A stretch of DNA of 6,745 nucleotides from Acidicaldus organivorans (GCA_000759655.1 KN173885.1:6935-13679); one strand, 5' to 3'. Positions 1 through 6,745 are shown, counted from the stretch's first letter. Program-made: numbers and translations. The notes: a model not told the origin generated them from the letters alone.

Positions 1-2414
1 ATTGAAGCTCCCCGAGAGGGCGAGCGCTGCCTCGGGCGTCCCCGCATTGGTGAGGGCGAGCGTGCCCGAAACGTAAGAGAGGGTCTCGCCCGCGCTGAAG
101 GTGATGCCGGGAAAGTCGATGACGTCGCCCGCTGCGAAGTCGCTCACGGAGGCGAAGAACTGGCCGGGGGCGTCGATGACGAGGCTTCCCGAGCCCGCGG
201 TGAAGGCGAAGCTCTGCGAGCTCGCCACCGCGCTTTGTAGGACGATCGCCCCCGCTGCGCCGATCTCGCCGAGCCCCTGCCCCCCGCTCGGGGCGGTGAG
301 CGAGCCCCCGAGCACGAGCGTGCCCCCTTGGGCGAGCAGCGTGCCGCCATTGCTGAGCGCCCCGGCGATGCTGAGCGTGCCAGCGGCGGCGGCGATCGTG
401 CCCTGATTGGAAAGCCCCCCATGAGGGTCGCCGTCCCGATCCCTGCCTCCTTGCTCAGGACCCCCTGATTGATCAGCGCCCCGCCCGCAAAGACGTCGAT
501 CGGCACCTCGTCGGTGAGGGCGAGCGTGCCACTGGCGGCGATCTCGAATACTCCGGTGCTGCTCGCGCCCCCCACGGAAAGCCCGCCTTCCAGCACCATC
601 GTGCCGGCAACGAGCGCCGTCGCACTTCCCAACACGGCGAAGCCCGCTGCCACCGCTGTTCCGGGAAGATCGAGCGTGCCCACCCCGGCGAGGGTCCCGG
701 CAAGGCTTGCCGGGCCGGTGAGGGTGAGGCTCGACCCATCAGGATTGAGCGTGCCCTGGCTGAGGAGGAAGCTTCCGCCATAGGTGCCGCCCGCCGCGTC
801 GATCAGTTCGGCATCGCCCAGCACGCCGATCGCCGCGACCGAGAGCGAGAGGCCGGGGAGAAAGGTATAGAGGCTCTCGGCGGTTCCGGCGGGAAGAGTG
901 GCGGAACCGGAGGTGAGATCGAGCGTGCCCGCCCCGCTCATCGCGCCGCCAAGGCTTGCCGCGCCTGCGGCCAGGGCGAGCGAGCCCTGGGCTACGGCGA
1001 TCGTTCCGGAGGATTGCAGATTGGCGAAGAGGTAGGTGAGGCCGGTGCCGGCCGTCTTCTCGATCAGGCCCGCATTGATCAGGTTCGGATTGCCGAGACT
1101 GTTGAGGTTGGCATCGGCGTTCACCTCATAGGTGCCGCCCGCGGCGATGCTGAGGGTGGGTGTATCAGCGGTGCCGAGGCCAAGCGTGATGTTGCCCTCC
1201 TGGATCAGGGTGCCGCTCACCGCGATCGTCCCCGACCCGCTCACCCCGAGCCCGTCGGCGATCGCCGTCCCGGCGAGGCTCATCGTGGCGGGATCGACGA
1301 TCGTGCCATCGAGCGTGGCGGGTCCGGTGAGGCCGAGCGTGGCGCCGTTCGCAAGCGCTAGCGTGCTGCCCGCGGCAAGCCTCACGGGCGCGGGATCGGA
1401 GAGCGAGGTGGAGAGGCTCGCCGTGGCCCCGGCGAGAAGGACAAGCGGGGCGGCGAGGGTGAGGGTCCCGAGCGTCGCCGTCCCGGCGATCGCGAGCGTG
1501 CCCGGGCCAGAAACCGCTCCGGTGAGGCTTGCCGCCCCAGTGAGATCGAGCGTGCCATGATCGAGCCGCAGCGTGCCCTGATCGAGGAAAGCCGGGGCGA
1601 GGGTGCTCGTCCCGGGGCTCAGTTTCTCGAGCGTGCCGGCGAGGCTGAGCGTCGCGGCCCCGCTTCCCGCGATGCTCTGCGCGCCGAGGAGCAGGAGATC
1701 GCCGCCCGAGGCGACGCTCAAAGACGTGCTCGCCGAGGTTCCGCCCTGAAGAAGGAGGGCTTCGGCATAGACCGTGCCCTGATCGAGGAAGCTTGCCCCG
1801 TCGGCGAGCGGCGTCGCGCTCCTCGAAGGCGCCACGCTCGCCGTCACCGTGCCCGGGCCGGTGATCAGCCCTTCGAGCGTGGCCGCCCCGCTCAGGCCGA
1901 GACTGTTGCCCCCGAGGACGAGGGTGGTGCTGAGGGGGGCGTCGAGCGTCCCGCCATAGGAGAGGTTCGTGGCGAGCGTGGTGGTGTTGCCGAGCACGAG
2001 CCCGGCCTCGCCGAGGCTGAGCCCGGGGGCGAGGGTCGCCGTCCCGCCCACTGCGAGCGTCCCCGCCCCGGCCAGCGCCCCGGAGAGCGTCGCCCCCGCG
2101 GCGCGCAGCGTATCGGCGCCGATATCGAGGCTCGCCCCGGCGGCGAGAGAAAGCCCGCCGCCGATCGTGCCCCCCCTCATGAGATCGAGCAGCCCGCCGC
2201 CGACATTCACGCTTCCCGGCCAGATGAGGTTTTCCTCGATGGCGAGGGTGCCGGAGCCTTGCCCCAAGGTGACGAGCGATCCTCCCTGGAGGAGGGCGAT
2301 GGTGCCATTCAGCGCGGGCCACACGGCGGCCTGGGTGCCATTGTTGCCGACGATGGCGAGGCTCGACGCGCCCGGCGTGGAGGGGGACCAGGAAGAGGAG
2401 GCCCAGACCCAGTC
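1..2414 (-). repeat. Super-repeat 2 of the giant protein (protein-level, continues to the window edge)
   Basis: It begins with DWVWASSSWSPSTPGASSLA, which parallels the N-terminal WS..PGA block of super-repeat 1 after a Pro-rich linker (APPTPVFQAIAPPSG). It ends, past the frameshift, with a second closing block DFAAGDVIDFPGIT (FAAGDVID at 115-138) and a SGTLALTNAG strand. Six copies of the short LxGAASLxG module lie at about residues 858, 926, 1043, 1114, 1233 and 1317, spaced 68, 117, 71, 119 and 84 residues. The closing block falls near the left edge, so another unit or the C-terminal secretion or anchoring domain may follow outside the window. Confidence 0.6.
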
Positions 2415-4670
2415 AACCGTTCCCGAAGGCGGGGCGATCGCCTGAAAGACGGGGGTGGGAGGAGCATAGAGGATCTCCGTCCCGCCCGCCCCGTCGGCGG
2501 CGAGCGCAAGCGCGCCCGGATTGGCGAGCCCCGGCATGGCGAGCACCCCCACCACGCTCGTCCCGCCGCTCGCCGTCTCTTCGAGGGTGAGGGTTCCCGA
2601 GGCGTAAGCGGCGGCATTGGCGGTGAGCCCGCCGAGATCGATCACGTCGCCCGCGCCGAACCCGCTGATCGTCCCGGTGAAATTGGCGGGGGAGGGAAGG
2701 TCGAGCGTGCCTCTGCCCGAAAAGGCGATCACCGCTCCCGCGCTCGCCCCGCCGAGCACCGCCTCTCCCCCGCCGCTCAGGGCGAGCGTGCCGCCGCTTC
2801 CCGAAAGCGCCCCACTCACCGAGATCTCGCCGCCGCTCACCGCCACTTGGCCGGGGTTGGCGAGGCTGGCGAGGGCGAGCGTGCCGGCGCTCACGCTGAG
2901 CGTGCCGGTATTGGTCATCCCGCCGGTGAGGCTCACCGTGCTCCCCGTCGCCACCCGGACCAGCCCGGCATTGCTCAGCGTGCCGCCATTTTCGATGAGC
3001 CCCGCGCCATCGCCGAGGAGGAGGCTTGCCCCCGCGGCGAGGGTGAGGGCAGCGCCATCGGCGCTCGACGTGCCTAAGGTGAGCGGCCCGCTGAGCGCGG
3101 CGGCGCCGGCGGCGAGGGCGAGCGTGGCCCCGCCGGTGAGGGTCGCCTGGCCGAGCGAATCGATGCTCCCCGCAAGGGTGAGGGTGCCCGGCCCGGCGAG
3201 CGTCCCGGCAAGGCTTGCTGCGCCACTCAGCGTAGCGGCGTGATTGTTGAGGATGAGGGCCGTGTTGGCGCCGAGGGCCAGCGCGGCGGGGCTCGCCAAG
3301 GAGGTGGCGAGCGTGGCTCGCGTGTTCGTCCCCGCGAGATCGAGGGCGGCAACATTGAGGGTGAGGCCGGGGCTGAGGGTGAACGTGCCACCCCCCTGCA
3401 GCACGAGTGTCCCTCCTTGCAGTGGGCCTTCCAGACTTGCCGCGCCGCTCAGGGCGAGGCTGCCTTCGGGGTTGATGGCGAGCGTGCCGACGCTGACGAA
3501 GGGGGCGCCCGACAGATAGTCGGTCCCGTCCCCGGCATCGACCCGGATCGTTCCGCCCGCCGCCACATAACCGCCTGCGGCGATCGCCGCGCCGGGATCG
3601 AGGATGAGGGAGGCCGCCGTGGGGACGGCGAGGGTGGAGGCGGCATCGAGGCTCAGGGAGCCGGTGACGAGGAGCGTCCCCTGATCGCTGAGATCGAGGC
3701 TCGAGCCGATCAGGCCGTTTTCGATCGCGGTGCCGGTGGTGATGAGGGTGCCCGCTCCGTTCACCACCCCGCGGAGGCTCGCCGCTCCGGCCAGGGTGAG
3801 GGTGTGCCCCTCGAGATCGAGCGTGGTGCCGGGGCCGAAGGTCGCCGCCGCGGTGAGGGTGGGGGAGGCGTTGAGGAGGAGCGTGCTCTGGCTCGAGAGG
3901 AGTTCGAGCAGGCTCATCCCGAGCGTGGCGGAAGAAGTGAGATCGAAGGTCCCGCTGCCGAAGAGGGCGAGCGTGCCCGGCCCCGCCACCGCCCCGGTGA
4001 GCGAACTCGACCCGCCATAGAGCCCGAGCGTGTTCTCATCGAGCGTCACCGTGCCGCCGAGCAGCACGTTGCCGGCGAGATCGCTCGTCCCCCCGGCGGC
4101 GACGTCGAGCAGGCCCGAATTGGCGAGGCTTCCCGTCCCTTCGATGAAGAGGGTCGAGGGATCGGCGAGGATCAGGCTCCCGCCTGAGGTGACGAGAAGA
4201 CTGCTCGCATCTGAACTCGATGCTCCGACCGTCGCCGCCCCTTCCGTGGCAAGCGTGCCGGACACCACGAGCCTGGTATTGCCGCTCAGCGCAAGCCCCG
4301 TCGCTTCGGCCGCGCCGCTCACGCTCACCGCGCCGCCGCCCGTAATCGCGCCCTCGAGCGTGCTGAGCCCCGCCAGCAGATACGGACCCGGGATATCGAG
4401 CGTGGCGCCGGAGGCGAGCACGAAGGCCCCGCCCCAGGCGCCGCTTTCGACGGTGAGCGCCCCGGAGGCGAGATCGAGGGTGGCGAGCGCGTTGGTCCAG
4501 TCATCGAGCCCGCCCAGCGTGGCGGTGGTGGCGAAAGTGACCAGATAGGGGAAGGACTCGCCGAAATAGGCGTCATTCGTCGCCCCGGGCAGGCTGCCGG
4601 TGCTCCAGTCGGCGGCGAGGGTGAAGGCGCCATTGGCGCCAATCCAGCGATCGGTGGTGAGGGTGGACAT
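1..4670 (-). CDS. Giant beta-solenoid repeat protein, probable surface or secreted adhesin (3' end off window, one frameshift)
   Basis: Seen: about 1,557 residues are encoded before the left edge if one frameshift at 415-420 is repaired. The protein is dominated by Gly, Ala, Leu, Thr and Ser in short beta-strand-like repeats (xGTLxLxG). It has no cysteine and only three lysines in the first ~1,417 residues. No Sec signal peptide or membrane segment is visible at the N-terminus (MSTLTTDRWIGANGAF). Two super-repeats each open with a WS..PGA block and close with FxAGDVID (near residues 671-678 and 1512-1519). Family knowledge: such repeats are typical of large bacterial adhesins, autotransporter-like or type I-secreted proteins. 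Inference: extracellular, secreted by a signal beyond the window; substrate or partner unknown. Start: the ATG at 4670 is preferred over a TTG at 4709, because that TTG overlaps the extended -10 element; the Shine-Dalgarno is weak (GGGG about 10 bases upstream). The exact secretion route cannot be decided here. Confidence 0.85.
415..420 (-). other. Frameshift at a G6 homopolymer in the giant repeat gene
   Basis: Reading the minus strand, the repeat frame is intact down to an ATG codon at 422-420. Past the G run that frame turns into Arg/Ser/Pro-rich sequence with the protein's first cysteines and stops at 144-146. The next frame, starting with the CTT codon at 414, resumes canonical repeat sequence (LSNQGTIAAAAGTLSIAG) and stays open to base 1. 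One extra G joins the two as ...ATLMGGLSNQGTI..., which matches the style of the other modules. Hence the tract is one G short (or two too long). The sequence alone cannot separate real mutation, slippage-based switching and a homopolymer sequencing error. Confidence 0.85.
2466..4652 (-). repeat. Super-repeat 1 of the giant protein (protein-level, about 729 residues)
   Basis: The unit opens with DRWIGANGAFTLAADWSTGS followed by LPGATNDA, and closes with FGAGDVIDLGG (2637-2660 for FGAGDVID), a SGTLTL strand and a DGAGGTEILY tail. Between them are five copies of a short L-x-G-x-(A/S)-(S/T)-L-x-G module at about residues 98, 217, 293, 407 and 481 (counted from the ATG at 4670), spaced 119, 76, 114 and 74 residues. 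The similarity to super-repeat 2 is at protein level only and was found by eye. Confidence 0.6.
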
Positions 4671-4699
4671 CCGCGGCACGCCCCAAGGTAGCCGCCGCC

Positions 4700-4728
4700 A
4701 GTATATCAACCTCAGAGTTTATTCGGAA
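4700..4728 (-). promoter_or_regulatory. Candidate extended -10 promoter of the giant repeat gene
   Basis: On the minus strand, TGATATACT (4708-4700) carries a TGn extension and a -10 hexamer TATACT matching five of six consensus bases. A weak -35 hexamer TTCCGA (4728-4723) lies 17 bases upstream. It sits in the only AT-rich stretch of the neighbourhood. Transcription would start near 4693, about 23 bases before the ATG at 4670, which is why the upstream TTG is rejected as the start. Confidence 0.5.
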
Positions 4729-4737
4729 ATGTTTTTT

Positions 4738-5382
4738 CTACCTTGAAGAGAATATCTCGTCCTCTCCCGCTTTCGGGAGGAAAACCACACGGGGGCTACC
4801 CGTGGCGTCGGCAGAGGAGATCCCAAGGGGGGAGATCCCAGGGGGGGAGATCCCAGCGAGCGGTGGCGGGAGGGCCGCTGGATGGTCGAAGAGCAGCGCG
4901 CCGAGGAAGGGCGCGGTGGTCTCGCCGCGGCCGAGGCAGTCGGGACAGAGGACGCAGACTTCGGGGCCGGGGACGTCCCGCGCGCCCGCCCCGCCGCAGC
5001 GAAGGCAGCGCCGCCAGCCTGCTTCCTCGAGATCGATCCCTCCTTCCCCGCGGATATGGAGGAATCTCCGCCGCCAGGGGAGGGCGGCGAGGGCGCCGAG
5101 CGCCTCGCCCGCGTCGTCGGTGCTTTGCGCGGCAAGGCCGAGCCAGAGACGCGATGCGCCGAAGAGGGGGACGAGGCGCGCCAGAGCCGCCGCGAGCGTC
5201 CCCGCGTTCACTTCGACGAACCATAGCGCCTGGGGATGACGCGCGATGAGGGAGGCGAGGGCGGTCTCTCCCGGCAGCACCGCCGCGTGGAGATCGAGCC
5301 ACCAGAGGGGCGGCAACGATCCAGTCCCGGCGGGGGCTTCCGCCGGATGGAGCAGGACCGGCAGAGGCGGCTCGCCCGTCAT
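4738..5382 (-). CDS. Hypothetical protein: DUF5131 (phage Gp37/Gp68)-like region plus DnaJ-like cysteine cluster
   Basis: About 214 residues from the ATG at 5382 to the TAG at 4738-4740. An in-frame ATG at 5397 would add five residues, but AGG directly abuts it, whereas GGGG lies nine bases before 5382. By eye, the stretch with SRLWLGLAAQSTDDAGEALG and RRFLHIRGEGGIDL resembles the NVWLGVSVENQ...ADERIP...VRFVS.EPLLGPIDL segment known from DUF5131 proteins. The N-terminal cysteine-bearing portion of that family is absent. Next come CLRCGGAG and CVLCPDCLGRG (cysteines near residues 126, 129, 143, 146, 149), resembling DnaJ-type CxxCxGxG zinc fingers, then a Pro/Gly/Ile repeat (GISPPGISPLGIS). 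No signal peptide or membrane helix is seen. Function is unknown; metal binding is inferred. The coding call is fairly secure from its balanced, hydrophobic-rich composition; the family link is tentative. Confidence 0.65.
   Translation of the reverse strand: MTGEPPLPVLLHPAEAPAGTGSLPPLWWLDLHAAVLPGETALASLIARHPQALWFVEVNAGTLAAALARLVPLFGASRLWLGLAAQSTDDAGEALGALAALPWRRRFLHIRGEGGIDLEEAGWRRCLRCGGAGARDVPGPEVCVLCPDCLGRGETTAPFLGALLFDHPAALPPPLAGISPPGISPLGISSADATGSPRVVFLPKAGEDEIFSSR
4817..4855 (-). repeat. Three-copy 15-bp tandem repeat in the 3' part of the cysteine-cluster gene
   Basis: On the plus strand, GAGATCCCA recurs at 4817-4825, 4832-4840 and 4847-4855, exactly 15 bases apart and separated by G runs (six G at 4827-4832, seven at 4841-4847). 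On the coding strand this gives in-frame five-residue repeats GISPP, GISPL, GIS. Copy-number change would lengthen or shorten the protein without shifting the frame, but slippage in the G runs would shift it. Confidence 0.85.
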
Positions 5383-5467
5383 GGCGGAACACCCCATCCT
5401 TTGGTTCCGGTCATGTTGGCTGCGGCCCTCCGGGAAGGTGACCTCGCGTGAAGTCGATGGGGGAGGG

Positions 5468-5496
5468 TTGCAGACTGCCCGCCAACCGTCTAGGAG
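5468..5496 (+). promoter_or_regulatory. Candidate promoter of the tRNA-Thr gene
   Basis: TTGCAG (5468-5473), a 17-base spacer, then TAGGAG (5491-5496), which would start transcription a few bases before the tRNA at 5509. Each hexamer matches only three of six consensus positions, so the call rests on spacing and position as much as on sequence. Confidence 0.35.
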
Positions 5497-5508
5497 ACCT
5501 CCCGCGGC

Positions 5509-5583
5509 GCTGCTGTAGCTCAGTGGTAGAGCACACCCTTGGTAAGGGTGAGGCCGTGAGTTCGATCCTCACCAGCAGCACCA
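5509..5583 (+). tRNA. tRNA-Thr (anticodon GGT)
   Basis: A complete cloverleaf is visible. The acceptor stem GCTGCTG (5509-5515) pairs with CAGCAGC (5573-5579). The D stem GCTC/GAGC encloses AGTGGTA. The anticodon stem CACCC/GGGTG holds the loop TTGGTAA with anticodon GGT at 5541-5543. The variable loop is AGGCC, and the T stem GTGAG/CTCAC holds TTCGATC. The discriminator is A (5580), and the 3' CCA is encoded (5581-5583). The anticodon reads ACC and ACU, so the tRNA carries threonine. All stems pair fully, so it should be functional. No integrase gene or second copy of its 3' end is seen nearby. Confidence 0.97.
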
Positions 5584-5605
5584 CTCCCTTTTTCCTCCCT
5601 TTTTT
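5584..5605 (+). terminator. T-rich trailer, possible tRNA transcription end
   Basis: Directly after the encoded CCA come a run of five T (5589-5593) and a run of six T (5600-5605) separated by CCTCCC. No separate hairpin precedes them, so the folded tRNA would have to serve as the stem. The small CGCC-TTC-GGCG hairpin at 5606-5616 lies after the T runs and has the wrong order for an intrinsic terminator on either strand. Confidence 0.3.
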
Positions 5606-5620
5606 CGCCTTCGGCGCGCC

Positions 5621-5665
5621 CAGAACGGTTGGACTCAGAGCGGCTGGGTTCAGAACGGTTGGGCG
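5621..5665 (+). repeat. Three-copy 15-bp imperfect tandem repeat across the amidase stop codon
   Basis: Units CAGAACGGTTGGACT (5621-5635), CAGAGCGGCTGGGTT (5636-5650) and CAGAACGGTTGGGCG (5651-5665) follow each other without gaps. On the amidase strand each unit spells a xQP(F/L) codon block. A TGA follows the first two units as read on that strand: the amidase stop (5650-5652), then a second in-frame TGA. The arrangement looks like tandem duplication of the last codons of the gene. Confidence 0.85.
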
Positions 5666-6745
5666 TCGTGCCAGGGGGCAAGCGTCTCGAAGAGCCGGGC
5701 CAGCCGGAGCACGCCGAGATCATCGAAGCGGCGTCCGGCAATCTGTAGCCCCACCGGCAGGCCCGCCCGGGTGAAGCCGCAAGGAACCGAGGCGGCCGGA
5801 TTGCCGGAAAGATCGAACGGGTAGGAAAACTCGGCCCAGCCGATCCAGTCCCACGGATGCTCCGGCCAGTCCTGGGGCGCGAGGCGGTCGGCGGGAAAAG
5901 CGGCGACCGAGGCTGAGGGAGAGAGGAGAAAGTCCCACTCCTCGAAGAAGGCGTGGATCGCGCGAATATAGGCGTATTTGCGCTCCCGCATCGCCTGGTA
6001 GCGGGCGATGGTGATGGGAAGCCCCGCCTCGATGCAGGCGACGAAGCCCGGGTCCATCTCGGCGCGATGGGTGGCGAGCTTGTCCGCATGCATCGTCCAA
6101 TGCGCCGGCCAGAAGAAGCGGATGAGCTCCGGCCCCTCCGGCCCGAAGGGCGGGCGGACCTCGATGAGCGCGACGCCGAGTGCGGCGGCAAGCCGCTCTG
6201 CCGCCTGCCGGGCCAGCGCCGCGACCTCCGGCTCGACCCGCGCGTGGCCGAAATCGGGGCTGTAGGCGAGGCGGGGCCGGCGCGGAAAAGGCTGGTCGAG
6301 GAGGGCCGGATAATCCTCGGGCTCCTTTTCGAGGCTGGTGTGATCGGCATAGTGGGGGCCTGCCATCACCCGCAGCATCAGCGCCGCATCGGCCACGGTG
6401 CGGGTGATCGGGCCGAGATGGGAGGAGTAGTCGGTGTTGGAGACGGGGTCGATCGGCACCCGGCCATAGCTCGGCTTGAGGCCGAAGACGCCACAGAAAT
6501 GGGCGGGAAGCCGGATCGAGCCCGCCGCATCGCTCCCCTGATGCAGCGCACCGAACCCGGCCGCCGCCGCGGCTGCCGCTCCCGAGGAGGAGCCGCCCGC
6601 GGTAAGCCCCTCGCCCCAGGGGGTGAAGGTGAGGCCGGTGAGGGGGCTGCGCGAGGCCGCCGTCCAGCCGAATTCCGGGGTGGTGGTCTTGCCGAGCAGG
6701 ATGCCGCCCGCCGCCTTGAGCCGGGCGGCGACCGGCGCGTCGCGT
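5650..6745 (-). CDS. Amidase signature family hydrolase, C-terminal ~364 residues (5' end off window)
   Basis: The reading frame is open from the right edge to the TGA at 5650-5652. Family knowledge: amidase-signature enzymes hydrolyse carboxamides with a Lys-cisSer-Ser triad. Seen in order: RLKAAGGILLGKTTTPEFGW near the edge; AGGSSSGAAAA (GGSSSG at 6580-6597), which holds the cis-serine; GSDAAGSIRLPA, with the nucleophile serine codon at 6517-6519; then GVFGLKPSYGRVP and the closing GPITRTVADAALML. The C-terminal GNPAASVPCGFTRAGLPVGLQIAGRRFDD block is also typical. The catalytic lysine lies in the missing N-terminal ~100-130 residues. An internal GTG at 6459 is not the start, because conserved sequence continues upstream of it. 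Substrate cannot be told; GatA-like transamidosome function is possible, but the motifs fit a stand-alone amidase equally well. Probably cytoplasmic. It converges on the tRNA gene. Confidence 0.95.
   Translation of the reverse strand, partial: RDAPVAARLKAAGGILLGKTTTPEFGWTAASRSPLTGLTFTPWGEGLTAGGSSSGAAAAAAAGFGALHQGSDAAGSIRLPAHFCGVFGLKPSYGRVPIDPVSNTDYSSHLGPITRTVADAALMLRVMAGPHYADHTSLEKEPEDYPALLDQPFPRRPRLAYSPDFGHARVEPEVAALARQAAERLAAALGVALIEVRPPFGPEGPELIRFFWPAHWTMHADKLATHRAEMDPGFVACIEAGLPITIARYQAMRERKYAYIRAIHAFFEEWDFLLSPSASVAAFPADRLAPQDWPEHPWDWIGWAEFSYPFDLSGNPAASVPCGFTRAGLPVGLQIAGRRFDDLGVLRLARLFETLAPWHDAQPF

Noticed and set aside
144..414. Continuation of the giant protein in its original frame to a stop at 144
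   Set aside because: This tail is Arg/Ser/Pro-rich with cysteines absent elsewhere in the protein, while the neighbouring frame carries clear repeat and GDVID sequence. The tail is an out-of-frame product.
1557..3077. Long open frame (506 codons) on the plus strand opposite the giant repeat gene
   Set aside because: Its translation is Arg/Glu/Gly/Ala-rich with no recognisable fold, as expected for the antisense of GC-rich repetitive codons. The minus-strand frame explains the region.
1..4652. CRISPR-like or short DNA repeat array (recurring GGCGAGCGTGCC-type strings)
   Set aside because: The strings are irregularly spaced and are simply GTLA-type codons of the repeat protein. There is no constant repeat and spacer pattern.
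4764..4804. Two small hairpins (CTCCCG-CTTT-CGGGAG at 4764-4779 and CACGGG-GGCTA-CCCGTG at 4788-4804) as a terminator
   Set aside because: Both lie inside the 3' coding part of the cysteine-cluster gene, and neither is followed by a T run on the minus strand.
5509..5665. tRNA-Thr as integration site of a mobile element
   Set aside because: No integrase, no second copy of the tRNA 3' end and no composition change are visible; both flanks look like ordinary chromosome.
5520..6350. Minus-strand open frame running across the tRNA-Thr gene
   Set aside because: It is an Arg/Ser/Pro-rich shadow of the amidase frame, and it reads through the tRNA and the 15-bp repeat. Amidase motifs are in the other frame.

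Overview
The window is very GC-rich and reads as ordinary chromosome of a high-GC alphaproteobacterium. A family such as Acetobacteraceae is a guess from overall style: GC-saturated third codon positions, a giant Gly/Ala/Thr/Leu-rich repeat protein with FxAGDVID motifs, and an encoded-CCA tRNA-Thr. No marker gene fixes the taxon. All protein genes lie on the minus strand. The only plus-strand gene is a tRNA.

Positions 1-4670 (minus) hold most of a giant, cysteine-free, repetitive protein that looks like a secreted or surface beta-solenoid adhesin. It begins at an ATG at 4670, behind a convincing extended -10 promoter, and runs off the left edge, so its C-terminus is not seen. It contains two large tandem super-repeats. 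Each opens with a tryptophan-rich WS...PGA block and closes with an FxAGDVID block. At a run of six G (415-420) the reading frame breaks. The correct frame continues without a stop to base 1, so this is a one-base contraction (recent mutation, slippage, or sequencing error), not decay.

Positions 4738-5382 (minus) encode a protein of about 214 residues. Its middle resembles, by eye, the C-terminal part of phage Gp37/Gp68-type (DUF5131) proteins. It is followed by a DnaJ-like cysteine cluster and a short tandem repeat. It lies upstream of the giant gene, 67 bases apart, but the giant gene appears to have its own promoter.

Positions 5509-5583 (plus) are a complete tRNA-Thr(GGT), with a weak promoter in front and a T-rich trailer behind. 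Converging on it from the right is the 3' part of an amidase-signature hydrolase gene (5650 to the right edge, minus), which has its serine motifs but lacks its N-terminus. A 15-bp unit repeated three times spans the amidase stop codon.

Nothing ties these genes into one pathway. The most notable items are the super-repeat architecture and frameshift of the giant protein and the unusual small cysteine-cluster protein. I see no mobile element, CRISPR array or defence system. No stretch longer than 300 bases lacks a gene.
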